From assembly GCA_001184205.1 (NCBI GenBank), contig LBMP01000005.1:124001-188000 (forward strand): DNA of 64,000 nucleotides, read 5' to 3'. Below are positions 26,923-35,310 of the stretch, in pieces. Under the pieces are notes generated by a model, which was given only the letters and a program-made list of their open reading frames with translations, had not been told where the DNA came from and ran no database searches. Source of the stretch: Desulfocarbo indianensis. Lineage in GTDB: Bacteria > Desulfobacterota > Desulfarculia > Desulfarculales > Desulfarculaceae. Numbering within the stretch: the first letter of the stretch is position 1; each line of letters starts with the position of its first letter. The position numbers and the translations under genes were made by a program.

Positions 26923-27690
26923 ATGACTCCTCCCCAGGGTTATCGGGCTCCCTCGGTCAAGCGGGCCTTGACCATTCTGGAATTGGTGGCCGAAAGCACC
27001 CAGGGCCTGGGCATCAGCGACTTGGCCCGCCGGCTGGACATCAGCAAAGGCACCGTGTTCGGCCTTTGCTCCCAATTGGAATCCGGCGGCGCCCTCACCC
27101 GGGACCCCATGTCCAAGCGCTACGGCCTGGGGCCTCTGGTTTCCACCCTGGCCGGCCGGGGCTTCGTGCACGCCAGACTGCGGGAGGCGGCCGGCCCGGA
27201 AATGACCCGCCTGCGCGATGAATTGGGAGAAGGCGTTTTCCTGGGGGTTTTGGGCCGGGGCGAGGTGACCGTGGTGGAGGCCCGGCAGCCGTCCGGCGTC
27301 ATTGGCATCTCGGCCGGGCCGGGAACCCGCTTGCCGGTGACCGCCGGCGCGGTGGGCAAGGTTTTCCTGGCCGGCATGCCCCCGGCCGCCCTGGAACGCA
27401 TCATAGCCCAGGGCATCCCGGCCCACACCCCGCGCACCGTCACCGACCCGGCGGAATTGCTGCGCCAGCTGAGCAAGATCCGCTCCCAGGGCTTCGCCAT
27501 GGAAACCGATGAATACCTGCTGGGGGTTTGGGGGGTGGCCGTCTCCCTGGGCGCCCAGGGCGGGCTGCCCGCCGCCCTGTGGTCCATCGGGTTTTCCAGC
27601 GGCCTGCAACCTGGCCGCCTGGAACAAATCGCCGACGCCCTTAAAAAGGCCCGCCTGCGCCTGGAGCAGGCCCTGCACGACCGGGGCTAA
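26923..27690 (+). CDS. IclR-family transcriptional regulator
   Basis: The 255-residue regulator has an N-terminal winged HTH (about 10-70: SVKRALTILELVAESTQGLG, ISDLARRLDISKGTVFGLC) and a C-terminal effector-binding IclR domain (about 85-250: PGTRLPVTAGAVGKVFLA, GFAMETDEYLLGV, WGVAVSLGAQGG). Such proteins usually control aromatic, glyoxylate or sugar-acid catabolism; the effector is unknown. It is on the plus strand and convergent with the HD-GYP gene, the two stops overlapping. No catabolic operon is adjacent, except the aldolase cluster upstream on the other strand. Confidence 0.92.
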   Translation: MTPPQGYRAPSVKRALTILELVAESTQGLGISDLARRLDISKGTVFGLCSQLESGGALTRDPMSKRYGLGPLVSTLAGRGFVHARLREAAGPEMTRLRDELGEGVFLGVLGRGEVTVVEARQPSGVIGISAGPGTRLPVTAGAVGKVFLAGMPPAALERIIAQGIPAHTPRTVTDPAELLRQLSKIRSQGFAMETDEYLLGVWGVAVSLGAQGGLPAALWSIGFSSGLQPGRLEQIADALKKARLRLEQALHDRG

Positions 27691-28667
27691 ATCACCTCCG
27701 CGCCGCTCAGCACCATGACCAGGCGCTTCAGCGCTTCCTGATCGAATTGCCCGGCCATTTCGCCCCGCATGGCGCTCAAGGCCTCGAAGGGCGTCAAGGC
27801 CTTGGCAAAGGGCTTTTCGCTGGTCAGCCGGTCATAGGCGTTGGCCAGGGAGGCGGCCCGCACCGCCAGGGGGATGGCCTCGCCGCTCAAGCCGGTGGGG
27901 TAGCCGGAGCCGTCCATGGCCTCATGATGGAAAAGGATCACGTTGAGCGCGTCCTGGCTCAGGGGCACCTGGGCGCAGAGGGCCACCCCCCGCACGGGGT
28001 GGGCCTCCAGCATCTCCCGCTCGCGGATGCTCAGGCTGCCGGGCTTGTTAAGTATCTCCTTGGGGATCAAAGTCTTGCCTATGTCGTGCAATATGGCGCC
28101 CATGCCGGCCTGCACCAGGAAATCATCTTCCCGCCCGTAGCTATACAAAATGGCGCTGGTGAACACGAACACCTGCACGCAATGAGAATAGGTCTTGTAA
28201 TCGTGGGAAATGAGTTTGGCCAGGCTTTTGAGGGAGCCTCCCTTGTGCAGAAAGCGGGTGCTGGCGGTCACCAGCTGAAATATGCGTTCGAAGCGCTCCT
28301 TGTCCAAGGTTACCGGTAATTTGGTCTCAAAGGCCTCCCGCATGATGGAGGTGGAAACGCTATGAAATATCTCGGAGCGCTCGGACATGGGCAAATTATC
28401 GTTATCCAAGACGCCGCCCAGGTGGGTTTCCAGATAGTTTTGGAACTGGCGGCGCTGGCGGCCCAGCACATAGACCTCGGTGACTCCGTTTTCGTAGAGC
28501 TTGCGCCTTTGGTCGTCGCTGAAGGGTTCGTCCGGGTGGGCGTAGAGGCGATATTGCTCGTTGAGCTTCACGTACACGCCGAACTTGCCCCTGGTGCGCG
28601 GAAAAAGGAGCAAGGGCGACACGGGGAAATAATATCCGTCGGTTACCTCGCGGGGTTCTCCTGGCAT
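27687..28667 (-). CDS. HD-GYP domain cyclic-di-GMP phosphodiesterase
   Basis: The 326-residue protein has an N-terminal uncharacterised region (about 1-150) and a C-terminal HD-GYP domain (about 160-320). Catalytic marks are ILHDIGK (HD) at about 190 and HHEAMDGSGYP (GYP) at about 245, both complete, so it probably hydrolyses c-di-GMP. The start ATG has AGGGGATGG upstream. There is no membrane segment, so it is cytoplasmic. It may help set c-di-GMP levels for the nearby motility and exopolysaccharide functions. Confidence 0.92.
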   Translation of the reverse strand: MPGEPREVTDGYYFPVSPLLLFPRTRGKFGVYVKLNEQYRLYAHPDEPFSDDQRRKLYENGVTEVYVLGRQRRQFQNYLETHLGGVLDNDNLPMSERSEIFHSVSTSIMREAFETKLPVTLDKERFERIFQLVTASTRFLHKGGSLKSLAKLISHDYKTYSHCVQVFVFTSAILYSYGREDDFLVQAGMGAILHDIGKTLIPKEILNKPGSLSIREREMLEAHPVRGVALCAQVPLSQDALNVILFHHEAMDGSGYPTGLSGEAIPLAVRAASLANAYDRLTSEKPFAKALTPFEALSAMRGEMAGQFDQEALKRLVMVLSGAEVI

Positions 28668-28786
28668 GGAACCATCCCCTGATCTGGGCTATCTCCCGCC
28701 GGCCCATTTTAGGCCGGCGGCTACTTCAATTATACAAAAACCAGCCCGCCGCCCAAGCCCCGCGCCGGCGTTTTTTAAGGAGGAGC

Positions 28787-29065
28787 TTACGGCTCCAGGC
28801 TGAACCAGGGGCCATCTACCCTCTCCGCCCGGCAACGGGGACAGCGGCCGGGCGCGTCCAGGCGGGCGCGTTTTTTGAAGTCATAACCGCAGGACGCGCA
28901 CTTGGCCGGGCGGACCTTGAAGTTAGCCTTGTGGGAGCGCTTGAGGTGTTCCAGGTGGTGCTCCACCTCGCCCTGGGTCAAGAGCAGCTCTTCGGCCAGT
29001 TGCACGGCGCTGCGCGGCTCCCGCTGGAGGATGAGGGCCAAAGTCTGGCGCAGGGTGGGGCTCAT
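28787..29065 (-). CDS. HTH/Zn-ribbon predicted transcriptional regulator
   Basis: The 92-residue protein has an N-terminal winged-helix-like HTH (about 1-45: LRQTLALILQREPRSAVQLA) and a C-terminal zinc ribbon (CASCGY ... GRCPRC, four Cys). This combination matches a known class of predicted regulators with HTH fused to a Zn ribbon; the target is unknown. The start at 29065 is preferred because the HTH begins there; a longer version is not supported. It lies just downstream of the SRP RNA gene on the same strand. Confidence 0.75.
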   Translation of the reverse strand: MSPTLRQTLALILQREPRSAVQLAEELLLTQGEVEHHLEHLKRSHKANFKVRPAKCASCGYDFKKRARLDAPGRCPRCRAERVDGPWFSLEP

Positions 29066-29090
29066 GCTAGATCCTGGAATCCGGCCGGCC

Positions 29091-29114
29091 GCGGAGAAAA
29101 AGGCCTTTCTCCGC
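29091..29114 (-). terminator. Hairpin at the 3' end of the SRP RNA
   Basis: A perfect 9-bp stem GCGGAGAAA/TTTCTCCGC (29091-29099, 29106-29114) with a 6-nt loop lies about 12 nt after the predicted 3' end of the SRP RNA. There is no clear U-tract on the minus strand, so it is a processing or terminator signal with modest support. Confidence 0.45.
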
Positions 29115-29126
29115 CTGAAGATGACC

Positions 29127-29392
29127 CCGGCCGTGCATCCCGCTTCGAGCCAGCGCCAAAAGACAACGGCCAACCCCCACGCCGCAAACCGGGACGCTCC
29201 GCGACACGAACCGCATCGCTTACCGCTGCTTCCTCCCGGACCTGACGGGTTTCACGACCGTCCGTCACGCGGTGTCCGGCAGGGGTAAGGGAGGCGCGCC
29301 TTCTCCGACGCTGGGCCCTGGGCGGGCCTTCGACCCCGCATAAGCGGATTTCGGGAAAAGGGCACCGCTGGCTCCCCGTCTAGCACGACCGG
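29127..29392 (-). ncRNA. ffs: Signal recognition particle RNA, large type with Alu-like domain
   Basis: On the minus strand the universal S-domain core GTCAGGTCC.GGAGGAAGCAGC lies at 29246-29225 (plus strand shows GCTGCTTCCTCCCGGACC). The 5' end begins about 29390 with GTGCTAGACGGGGAGCCAGC and GGTGCCC...CCGCTTATGCGGGGTCGAA, which match the Alu-domain half of the Bacillus-type RNA. The 3' end GCACGGCC (29136-29129) pairs with the 5' GGTCGTGC. Total length is about 265 nt, not the 100-nt 4.5S form. A weak promoter-like TTGCGT...TATCGA lies just upstream. It binds Ffh for membrane targeting; Ffh is not in the window. Confidence 0.85.
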
Positions 29393-29422
29393 GGTCGATA
29401 GGTATTGTACGCTTAAACGCAA

Positions 29423-29452
29423 GGCCCCGCCGCTGATTTGGCGCGCGGGGCC
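29423..29452 (-). terminator. Terminator of the HU/IHF gene
   Basis: An 8-bp GC stem GGCCCCGC/GCGGGGCC (29423-29430 with 29445-29452) lies 35 nt past the HU/IHF stop, with a short inner helix. On the minus strand it is followed by TTGCGTTT. It also separates the HU gene from the SRP RNA promoter region. Confidence 0.55.
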
Positions 29453-29486
29453 CCAAAAACCAATTCAAACGGGCAGGCGGAGGAAC

Positions 29487-29765
29487 TTATTCCTGGTCCA
29501 CTCTCTCCTTGAGTTCCTTGCCCACCTTGAAGAAAGGCAGCTTTTTTTGGCCCACATCGATTATTTCGCCCGTCTTGGGGTTGCGGCCTTGATATCCGTC
29601 GTAGTCCTTGACCTTGAAACTGCCAAAGCCGCGAATTTCCACGCGGTCACCTTTGACCAAAGCCTCTTCCACCGAGCCGAACATGGTATTCACCACCATT
29701 TCAGCTTTTTTGATGGTCAGGTTTTCAGCTTTGGCCAATGCCTCGATCAGCTGCGATTTGTTCAT
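29487..29765 (-). CDS. HU/IHF-family nucleoid protein
   Basis: The 92-residue DNA-bending protein starts MNKSQLIEALAKAENLTIKK and carries VEIRGFGSFKVKDYDGYQGR, the beta-arm signature GRNPKTGE, and LPFFKVGKELKERV at the end. The Pro in RNPKTG that intercalates DNA is present. It could be HU or IHF-beta-like; sequence alone does not decide. The ATG is 81 nt inside a longer frame; AAGGAG lies upstream and the family N-terminus supports this start. A consensus sigma-70 promoter is at 29818-29846, and a terminator follows. Confidence 0.94.
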   Translation of the reverse strand: MNKSQLIEALAKAENLTIKKAEMVVNTMFGSVEEALVKGDRVEIRGFGSFKVKDYDGYQGRNPKTGEIIDVGQKKLPFFKVGKELKERVDQE

Positions 29766-29817
29766 CGGACGGGTACTCCTTGCAAGCCAAATGCACCTAA
29801 GTGCCTTACGAGTCCAG

Positions 29818-29846
29818 ATAATATGAGTTTGGGCCCATCCTGTCAA
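29818..29846 (-). promoter_or_regulatory. Consensus sigma-70 promoter for the HU/IHF gene
   Basis: On the minus strand TTGACA (29846-29841, perfect), a 17-bp spacer and TATTAT (29823-29818) lie about 55 nt before the ATG. This is among the best promoter matches in the window, as expected for a highly expressed nucleoid protein. Confidence 0.8.
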
Positions 29847-30143
29847 GGGCCTTTACCACTTGGCCCGCCGCCGGGCCATGTTAAGTAAACGGACTGCCTT
29901 TCATGCCTAGTGGATGCTCCACCCTCCTGTCAAGATTAATTTTTTACCCCATCGGCCCGGCCGGCCGGGCCGCGGAGCCGCTTAAAAGCCCCCGCCGGGC
30001 TCGACCTGGAGCCCCGGAGGCGTTATATTGCCAGGCAGGGGCGGGCGGGCCGACGCGAAATAAGCCCATGAAAACTGGCCTTTCACGGCCTCGCGCCAAT
30101 CGCGGGAGCCCGCCGCGGCCAAAGGCCACAAGGAGACGAACCC
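29847..30143. other. Intergenic strand-switch region
   Basis: This stretch separates the mostly minus-strand left half from the mostly plus-strand right half. It contains an AT-rich AAGATTAATTTTTT near 29932, probably part of the uppP promoter, and AAGGAG before uppP. No gene or RNA is recognised in it. Confidence 0.5.
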
Positions 30144-30944
30144 ATGCTGGACAGCCCCCGGGCGGCGATTCTGGGCTTGGTGCAGGGCCTGACGGAATTT
30201 TTACCGGTGAGTTCCTCCGGCCATCTGGTGCTGGCCCAAAAGCTCTTGGGCCTGCAAGAGCCTGAATTGCTTTTCGACGTGGCGGTGCACGTGGGAACTC
30301 TTTTCGCGGTGCTCCTAGTGTTCCGCGCCGATATCCGGGCCATGCTGCGGGGGTTGTGGGCCAGGGACGAGGAGGCCCGCAAGGGCCGGCGTCTCCTGCT
30401 CCTGGTGGCGGCCGGCAGCGTGCCCACCGCCATCATCGGCCTGTTATTCAAGGATTATTTCGAGGCGCTCTTCGCCTCCATCCTGGCGGTGGGCTGCGCG
30501 CTTTTGATCACCGGCTTTTTGCTCATGGCCACCCGCTTGGCCAGCCGCGCCGGGCGCGGCCTGGAGCAGACCGGCTGGGCCAGGGCTTTCGCGGTGGGCA
30601 TCGCCCAGGGCCTGGCCATCACCCCCGGCATAAGCCGCTCGGGCGCCACCATCAGCGCGGGCCTCTTGCTGGGCCTGGAAAGGGAGCTGGCCGCGCGTTT
30701 TTCCTTCGTGCTCTCGGTGCCGGCGATTTTGGGCGCCTTGGCCTTGCAGATCAGGCACCTGGACGCCCAGGCCCAGGTTCCGCTCGCGCCCCTTCTGGTG
30801 GGCGCGGCGGTGGCGGCCGCCAGCGGCTACGCGGCGCTTAAGCTGTTGCTCAAACTGGTCAAGGGCGGGCGGCTGCACTGGTTCGCTTTTTATTGCTGGG
30901 CCTTGGGGCTTCTGGCCCTGGCCTGGGCCCTGGCGGGCGGCTAA
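30144..30944 (+). CDS. uppP: Undecaprenyl-diphosphatase (BacA/UppP)
   Basis: This 266-residue polytopic membrane enzyme dephosphorylates C55-PP to recycle the lipid carrier for peptidoglycan and EPS. Family signatures are LVQGLTEFLPVSSSGHLVLA (about 12-31) with the catalytic Glu/Ser pair, and PGISRSGATIS (about 170-180) with the conserved Arg. The length is normal. AAGGAG precedes the ATG. It is first of a plus-strand run that goes on to the GDP-mannose genes, a sensible place given the EPS locus downstream. Confidence 0.95.
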   Translation: MLDSPRAAILGLVQGLTEFLPVSSSGHLVLAQKLLGLQEPELLFDVAVHVGTLFAVLLVFRADIRAMLRGLWARDEEARKGRRLLLLVAAGSVPTAIIGLLFKDYFEALFASILAVGCALLITGFLLMATRLASRAGRGLEQTGWARAFAVGIAQGLAITPGISRSGATISAGLLLGLERELAARFSFVLSVPAILGALALQIRHLDAQAQVPLAPLLVGAAVAAASGYAALKLLLKLVKGGRLHWFAFYCWALGLLALAWALAGG

Positions 30945-31043
30945 TGAGGCCCGGCCCTTGCAAAAACCCGCGATATGTGGCACCAGTGCTCAAGCCGGCG
31001 CATCGGACGCCGGGCGGTCAGCGATCATGCTTGGAGTTGGATT

Positions 31044-32114
31044 ATGTATAGCGTGGTGATGGCGGGCGGCAGCGGCACCCGTTTCTGGCCGGCCAGCCGG
31101 GAGGCCCGGCCCAAACAGCTTTTAGCCCTCACCGGCAGCCGCAGCCTGTTGCAGCAGACCGTGGCCCGCATGGCCCCCCTGACCCCGGCGGAGAAGGTCC
31201 TGGTGGTGACCGGGGCCAGCCACGCCGCGGCGGTGGCCGGGCAACTGCCCCAGGTGCCCGCGGAGCAGGTGGTGGCCGAGCCCCTGGCCCGCAACACCGC
31301 CGCCGCCGCCGGCCTGGCCGCGGCCTGGGTGGCCAAGAAAGACCCGGCGGCGGTGTGCCTGGTGCTGCCGGCCGATCATCTCATCACCGACGAACCCTTG
31401 TTCATCGAGACCCTGCGGCGGGCGGCCGAGACCGCCCGGAGCGGCGACTTTCTGGTGACCCTGGGGCTCACCCCCCGCTATCCGGCCACCGGCTTCGGCT
31501 ACATCGAGGCCGGAGAAACGCTGCGGCCGGAGCCGCCCCAGGTGTGCAAGGTCAAGGCTTTTCATGAAAAGCCCGATCTGGCCGTGGCCAAGGAGTACCT
31601 GGCCTCGGGCCGCCACCTGTGGAATTCCGGCATGTTCGCCTGGCGGGCCGAGGTGCTTTTGGCCGAGATTCAGCGCTTCCTGCCCGAGCTGGCCGCCGGT
31701 CTCCAGGAACTGGCCCCCGACTTGGGCACCCCGCGCCAGGCCCGGGCTCTGGCGCGCGTCTATCCGCAGCTCCCCAAAATCAGCGTGGATAACGGCGTGT
31801 TGGAGAAAAGCGCGGCCATCCGGGTGGTCAAGGCGGATTTCGGCTGGTCAGACGTGGGCTCCTGGGACGCCATGGCCGAACTTTGGCAGGAGGACCACCT
31901 GGGCAACGCCTGTCAGGAAGGGCGGATTCTGGCCATCGAGGCCAAGGGCAACCTGGTGGCCGCCGGCGGCAGGCTCACCGCCCTTTTAGGGGTGGATAAC
32001 CTGGTGGCGGTGGTCACCGAAGACGCGCTTTTGATTCTGCCCCGGGAGCGCTGCCAGGACGTGCGCCAGGTCATCGACCGGCTCAAGCGAGACGGTCTGG
32101 ACGAATATCTTTAG
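31044..32114 (+). CDS. manC: Mannose-1-phosphate guanylyltransferase
   Basis: The 356-residue nucleotidyltransferase makes GDP-mannose from GTP and mannose-1-P. The N-terminus YSVVMAGGSGTRFWPASREA then RPKQLL is the signature. It also has VLPADHLI, FGYIEAG, FHEKPD, NSGMFAWRAE and GWSDVGSWDAM. The protein lacks the C-terminal isomerase domain of bifunctional enzymes, consistent with a separate manA 600 nt downstream. The ATG at 31044 is preceded by GGAG; a longer upstream version is not supported. It is in one operon with the DedA-like gene, manA and the phosphomannomutase. Confidence 0.94.
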   Translation: MYSVVMAGGSGTRFWPASREARPKQLLALTGSRSLLQQTVARMAPLTPAEKVLVVTGASHAAAVAGQLPQVPAEQVVAEPLARNTAAAAGLAAAWVAKKDPAAVCLVLPADHLITDEPLFIETLRRAAETARSGDFLVTLGLTPRYPATGFGYIEAGETLRPEPPQVCKVKAFHEKPDLAVAKEYLASGRHLWNSGMFAWRAEVLLAEIQRFLPELAAGLQELAPDLGTPRQARALARVYPQLPKISVDNGVLEKSAAIRVVKADFGWSDVGSWDAMAELWQEDHLGNACQEGRILAIEAKGNLVAAGGRLTALLGVDNLVAVVTEDALLILPRERCQDVRQVIDRLKRDGLDEYL

Positions 32115-32125
32115 GAGATCAAGCA

Positions 32126-32743
32126 TTGCAGGCTATCAAGGCATGGCTGGCGGGAATGGTGGCCTGGGTCACCCACTTCGCCCACACATCCTACGGCACT
32201 TGGGCGCTTTTCGGCTTTTCGTTCGCGGAAAGCTCCTTTTTCCCCATCCCGCCGGACCCCCTGCTCATGGCCATGGCCGCGGTGCACCCGGAAAACGCCT
32301 TGTGGTTCGCCACGGTGTGCACGGCGGCTTCGGTGCTGGGCGGCATGTTCGGCTATTTCATCGGCTACAAGGGCGGCCGGCCTCTATTGCACCGCTGGTT
32401 CAAGAGCGAAAAGGTGCAGGTGGTGGAAAACTACTACCACCGCTACGACGTATGGGCGGTGGGCATCGCGGGCCTCACCCCCATCCCCTATAAGATTTTC
32501 ACCATCGCCGGCGGGGTTTTCGCCATCAATTTCCCCCGCTTCGTGCTGGCTTCCCTCCTGAGCCGGGGCTTGCGCTTTTACGCCGAGGGCTTCATGTTCT
32601 GGTTCTTCGGCCCCCAGATACAGACCTTCATCAAAAGCTATTTCGAATGGATCATGATCGCCTTTGCCGTGCTCCTGGTGGGCGGGTTCTATTTTCTGGG
32701 GGTGATGGGCAAGAAGGCGATTAAAAAGGGGAGTTCCCAATGA
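32126..32743 (+). CDS. DedA/YqaA-family membrane protein
   Basis: This 205-residue membrane protein has about four to five TM segments. Visible family features are the SFAESSFFPIPPDPLLMAMA loop and GGMFGYFIGYKGGR, together with the AGLTPIPYKIFTIAGGVFAI segment. DedA proteins are linked to lipid-carrier or phospholipid flipping (the undecaprenyl-phosphate role in recent work is family knowledge, not shown here). The start is TTG with GGAG 9 nt upstream. It overlaps manA by 4 bp, placing it between GDP-mannose genes, in line with a carrier-related role. Confidence 0.87.
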   Translation: MQAIKAWLAGMVAWVTHFAHTSYGTWALFGFSFAESSFFPIPPDPLLMAMAAVHPENALWFATVCTAASVLGGMFGYFIGYKGGRPLLHRWFKSEKVQVVENYYHRYDVWAVGIAGLTPIPYKIFTIAGGVFAINFPRFVLASLLSRGLRFYAEGFMFWFFGPQIQTFIKSYFEWIMIAFAVLLVGGFYFLGVMGKKAIKKGSSQ

Positions 32744-33717
32744 GCCTGGGTCCCTTCAGGCTGGAGCCGGTGTTTCTGGACAAGGTCTGGGCCGCGCCCC
32801 GCCTGGCCGGCCCCTTGCGGCCGGTGCTCCAGGCTCCGGAGGGCACCGGCGAGGTCTGGCTGGCCTCGGACCGCCATCACGTCACCAAGGTGGTGGAAGG
32901 CGAGCCGGCCGGCCTGGGCCTGGACCAGGTGGTCCAACGCTGGCCCCAGGAACTCCTGGGCCCGGAGCGGCCGGGGCCTGAGCCCGGCTTCCCCCTGCTC
33001 CTGAAGATTCTTTCCGTGGGGGCTTGGCTCAGCGTGCAGGTGCACCCCGACGACCAGGCGGCCCGGCTCATGGAAAACGAGCCCTGGGGCAAAAGCGAGG
33101 CCTGGCTCATCCTGGGGGCCGAGCCCGGCGCGCAGATCATCATGGGCCTGAAGCCGGGCACGGACCGGGAGGCGGTGGCCACGGCGGGTGGCGGCCTGCC
33201 CGAGCTCCTGGCCAGGGTGCCGGCCGCGGCAGGCGACGTGTTTCATCTGCCGGCCGGCACGGTGCACGCCACCGGGCCGGGGCTCACCATCTTCGAGATA
33301 CAGCAAGCCTCGGACGTGACCTACCGTTTTTATGATTGGGACCGCCGGGGAGACGACGGCAAGCCCCGTGAGCTGCATCAGGAAAAAGCCCTGCAAGCCA
33401 TGCACGCGGGCGGGCCCGGCGCGGCGTCCAAGCCGGTGATCTTGCAGGAGGGGGACAACGCCTGCGCCCTTTTGGTGGATGACCCCCATTTCGCGCTCAT
33501 CAAGGCGGAGCTTAACGCGCCCTACCAGCCGTTTCTGGCCCAGCCGGCCTTGCGGCTGCTCTTCATCTTGCAGGGAGAGGGCTCCCTGCGCTGGCCCGGC
33601 GGCCGGGCGGGGCTCAAGCCCGGACATTGCTGGTGCCTGCCCCATGGCTTGGAAAACGCGGAGATACATCCGGATTCCAGCCTGCGCTTTCTTGAGTCGG
33701 TGGCCCTATCCGCCTGA
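32740..33717 (+). CDS. manA: Class I mannose-6-phosphate isomerase
   Basis: The 325-residue cupin-type isomerase converts fructose-6-P to mannose-6-P. Metal-site motifs are LSVQVHPDD (about 95-103), EAWLILGAEPGA and DVFHLPAGTVHATGPG (about 166-181). The C-terminal lobe ends in a second cupin strand (GEGSLRWPGG). The ATG overlaps the previous stop (ATGA). Together with manC and the mutase it completes the route from fructose-6-P to GDP-mannose. The C-terminal part is shorter than in the long E. coli enzyme. Confidence 0.92.
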   Translation: MSLGPFRLEPVFLDKVWAAPRLAGPLRPVLQAPEGTGEVWLASDRHHVTKVVEGEPAGLGLDQVVQRWPQELLGPERPGPEPGFPLLLKILSVGAWLSVQVHPDDQAARLMENEPWGKSEAWLILGAEPGAQIIMGLKPGTDREAVATAGGGLPELLARVPAAAGDVFHLPAGTVHATGPGLTIFEIQQASDVTYRFYDWDRRGDDGKPRELHQEKALQAMHAGGPGAASKPVILQEGDNACALLVDDPHFALIKAELNAPYQPFLAQPALRLLFILQGEGSLRWPGGRAGLKPGHCWCLPHGLENAEIHPDSSLRFLESVALSA

Positions 33718-33795
33718 TTATGATAAACACCTGAAAGGCCGGCCCGAGCGGGCGCCTCTGGCCGGCGTTGCGCGCCACCCCATTTCGGAGACGAC

Positions 33796-35148
33796 ATGAA
33801 GGCGAACATATTCCGTGAATACGACATCCGCGGCCTGGTGGACGAAGAGATAGCCGACGAGGACGTGATCACCTTGGGCCGCGCCATTGGCGCCTACATG
33901 GAGGCCAGGGGCATTAAACGCCTCACCCTGGGCCGCGATTGCCGCCTTTCATCCGACCGTTACCGGGACCTCATGGTGGAGGGCCTTCTGGCCAGCGGCC
34001 GCCAGGTGATCGACGTGGGCACCTGCCCCACCCCGCTGCTCTATTATTCGGTGTGGCATTATGAGGCCGAGGGCGGCGTGATGATCACCGCCAGCCACAA
34101 TCCCCCCCAATACAACGGCTTCAAGGTGCTGGCCGGCAAGAGCACCATTCACGGCGAGGAGATTCAGAAAATCCGCCGCATCATCGATGCCAGCGATTTC
34201 ATCAAGGGCAAGGGAGAAGTGGTCCAGGAGGAGATCGTGGAGCCCTACATGGACTACGTGGCCGGGGCCATCAAGCTGGAGGGTCCGCTCAAGTGGGCGG
34301 TGGACGCCGGCAACGGCACCGCGGGCCCGGTGGCGCTGCCCCTCATGAAGCGCCTGGGCATCGAGGTGGTGCCCCTGTACTGCGAAATGGACGGGCGCTT
34401 CCCCAACCACGAGCCGGACCCCACGGTGCTGGACAACCTGAAGGACCTTTCCCAAACCGTGATCCAGCAAGGCCTGCGGGCCGGGGTGGCCTATGACGGC
34501 GACTCGGACCGGGTGGGAACCGTGGACGAGCACGGCAGGCCCATTTGGGGGGACATGCTGCTGGCCATCTTCGCCCGCAGCATCCTGCGGGAAACCCCCG
34601 GCGGCACCTTCATCGCCGAGATCAAGTGCTCCAAAAATCTTTACGACGACATAAGAAAGCACGGCGGCAACCCGGTGATGTGGAAGGCCGGCCACAGCCT
34701 CATCAAGCAGAAGATGGCCGAAACCGGCGCCCTCCTGGCCGGCGAAATGAGCGGCCACATGTTCTTCAAGCACCGCTGGTTCGGCTTCGACGACGCCATT
34801 TACGCCTCCCTGCGCCTGGCCGAGCTGCTCTCGGCCGATCCCCGCCCCCTGTCCACCTGGCTGGCCGATTTGCCGCCGGTGGTGAGCACCCCGGAAATCC
34901 GGGTGGACACCCCGGACGACATCAAGTTCCAGGTGGTGAAAAAGGTGAAAGCGGCCTTTGACGGCAAGTACGAGGTGGTGGACGTGGACGGCGTGCGGGT
35001 TACCTTCCCGGATGGCTGGGGCCTGGTGCGCGCCTCCAACACCCAGCCCGCCCTGGTGCTGCGTTTCGAGGCGGAAAGCCAGGAACGGCTGGAGGAGATC
35101 AGGGACCTGGTGGAGGGAGCCGTGGACCGGGCCATGGCCGAAACCTAG
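33796..35148 (+). CDS. Phosphomannomutase/phosphoglucomutase
   Basis: The 450-residue alpha-D-phosphohexomutase starts with FREYDIRGLV. It has the phosphoserine loop TASHNPPQYNG (about 98-108), the Mg site DGDSDRVG (about 235-242), the sugar loop GEMSGHMFF (about 315) and a C-terminal phosphate loop (RASNTQPALVLRFE). It interconverts mannose-6-P and mannose-1-P and may also act on glucose. It is the last gene of the GDP-mannose operon. A hairpin at 35281-35293 may be its terminator. The length and motifs are those of the AlgC/ManB type. Confidence 0.94.
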   Translation: MKANIFREYDIRGLVDEEIADEDVITLGRAIGAYMEARGIKRLTLGRDCRLSSDRYRDLMVEGLLASGRQVIDVGTCPTPLLYYSVWHYEAEGGVMITASHNPPQYNGFKVLAGKSTIHGEEIQKIRRIIDASDFIKGKGEVVQEEIVEPYMDYVAGAIKLEGPLKWAVDAGNGTAGPVALPLMKRLGIEVVPLYCEMDGRFPNHEPDPTVLDNLKDLSQTVIQQGLRAGVAYDGDSDRVGTVDEHGRPIWGDMLLAIFARSILRETPGGTFIAEIKCSKNLYDDIRKHGGNPVMWKAGHSLIKQKMAETGALLAGEMSGHMFFKHRWFGFDDAIYASLRLAELLSADPRPLSTWLADLPPVVSTPEIRVDTPDDIKFQVVKKVKAAFDGKYEVVDVDGVRVTFPDGWGLVRASNTQPALVLRFEAESQERLEEIRDLVEGAVDRAMAET

Positions 35149-35241
35149 GCGCGGCCCATGGTGGGCCGGCGGCCGGGCCTGGTCCGCCTTTGCCCTGCGG
35201 GGCCTCCCCTCTTCAATTGAATGATCAGATAGGGCCGGCCT

Positions 35242-35305
35242 GACTGGTTTTGCCTACCCGCGCCGCCGGGAGCCAGTCTCGCCCGTGGCGGGCAGAATAA
35301 TTTTT
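35242..35305 (+). terminator. Probable terminator after the phosphomannomutase gene
   Basis: GACTGG/CCAGTC (35242-35247, 35273-35278) is followed by a small stem GCCCG/CGGGC (35281-35285, 35289-35293) and then AGAATAATTTTT on the plus strand. The stems are short, so the terminator call is moderate. Confidence 0.45.
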
Positions 35306-35310
35306 CCCGG

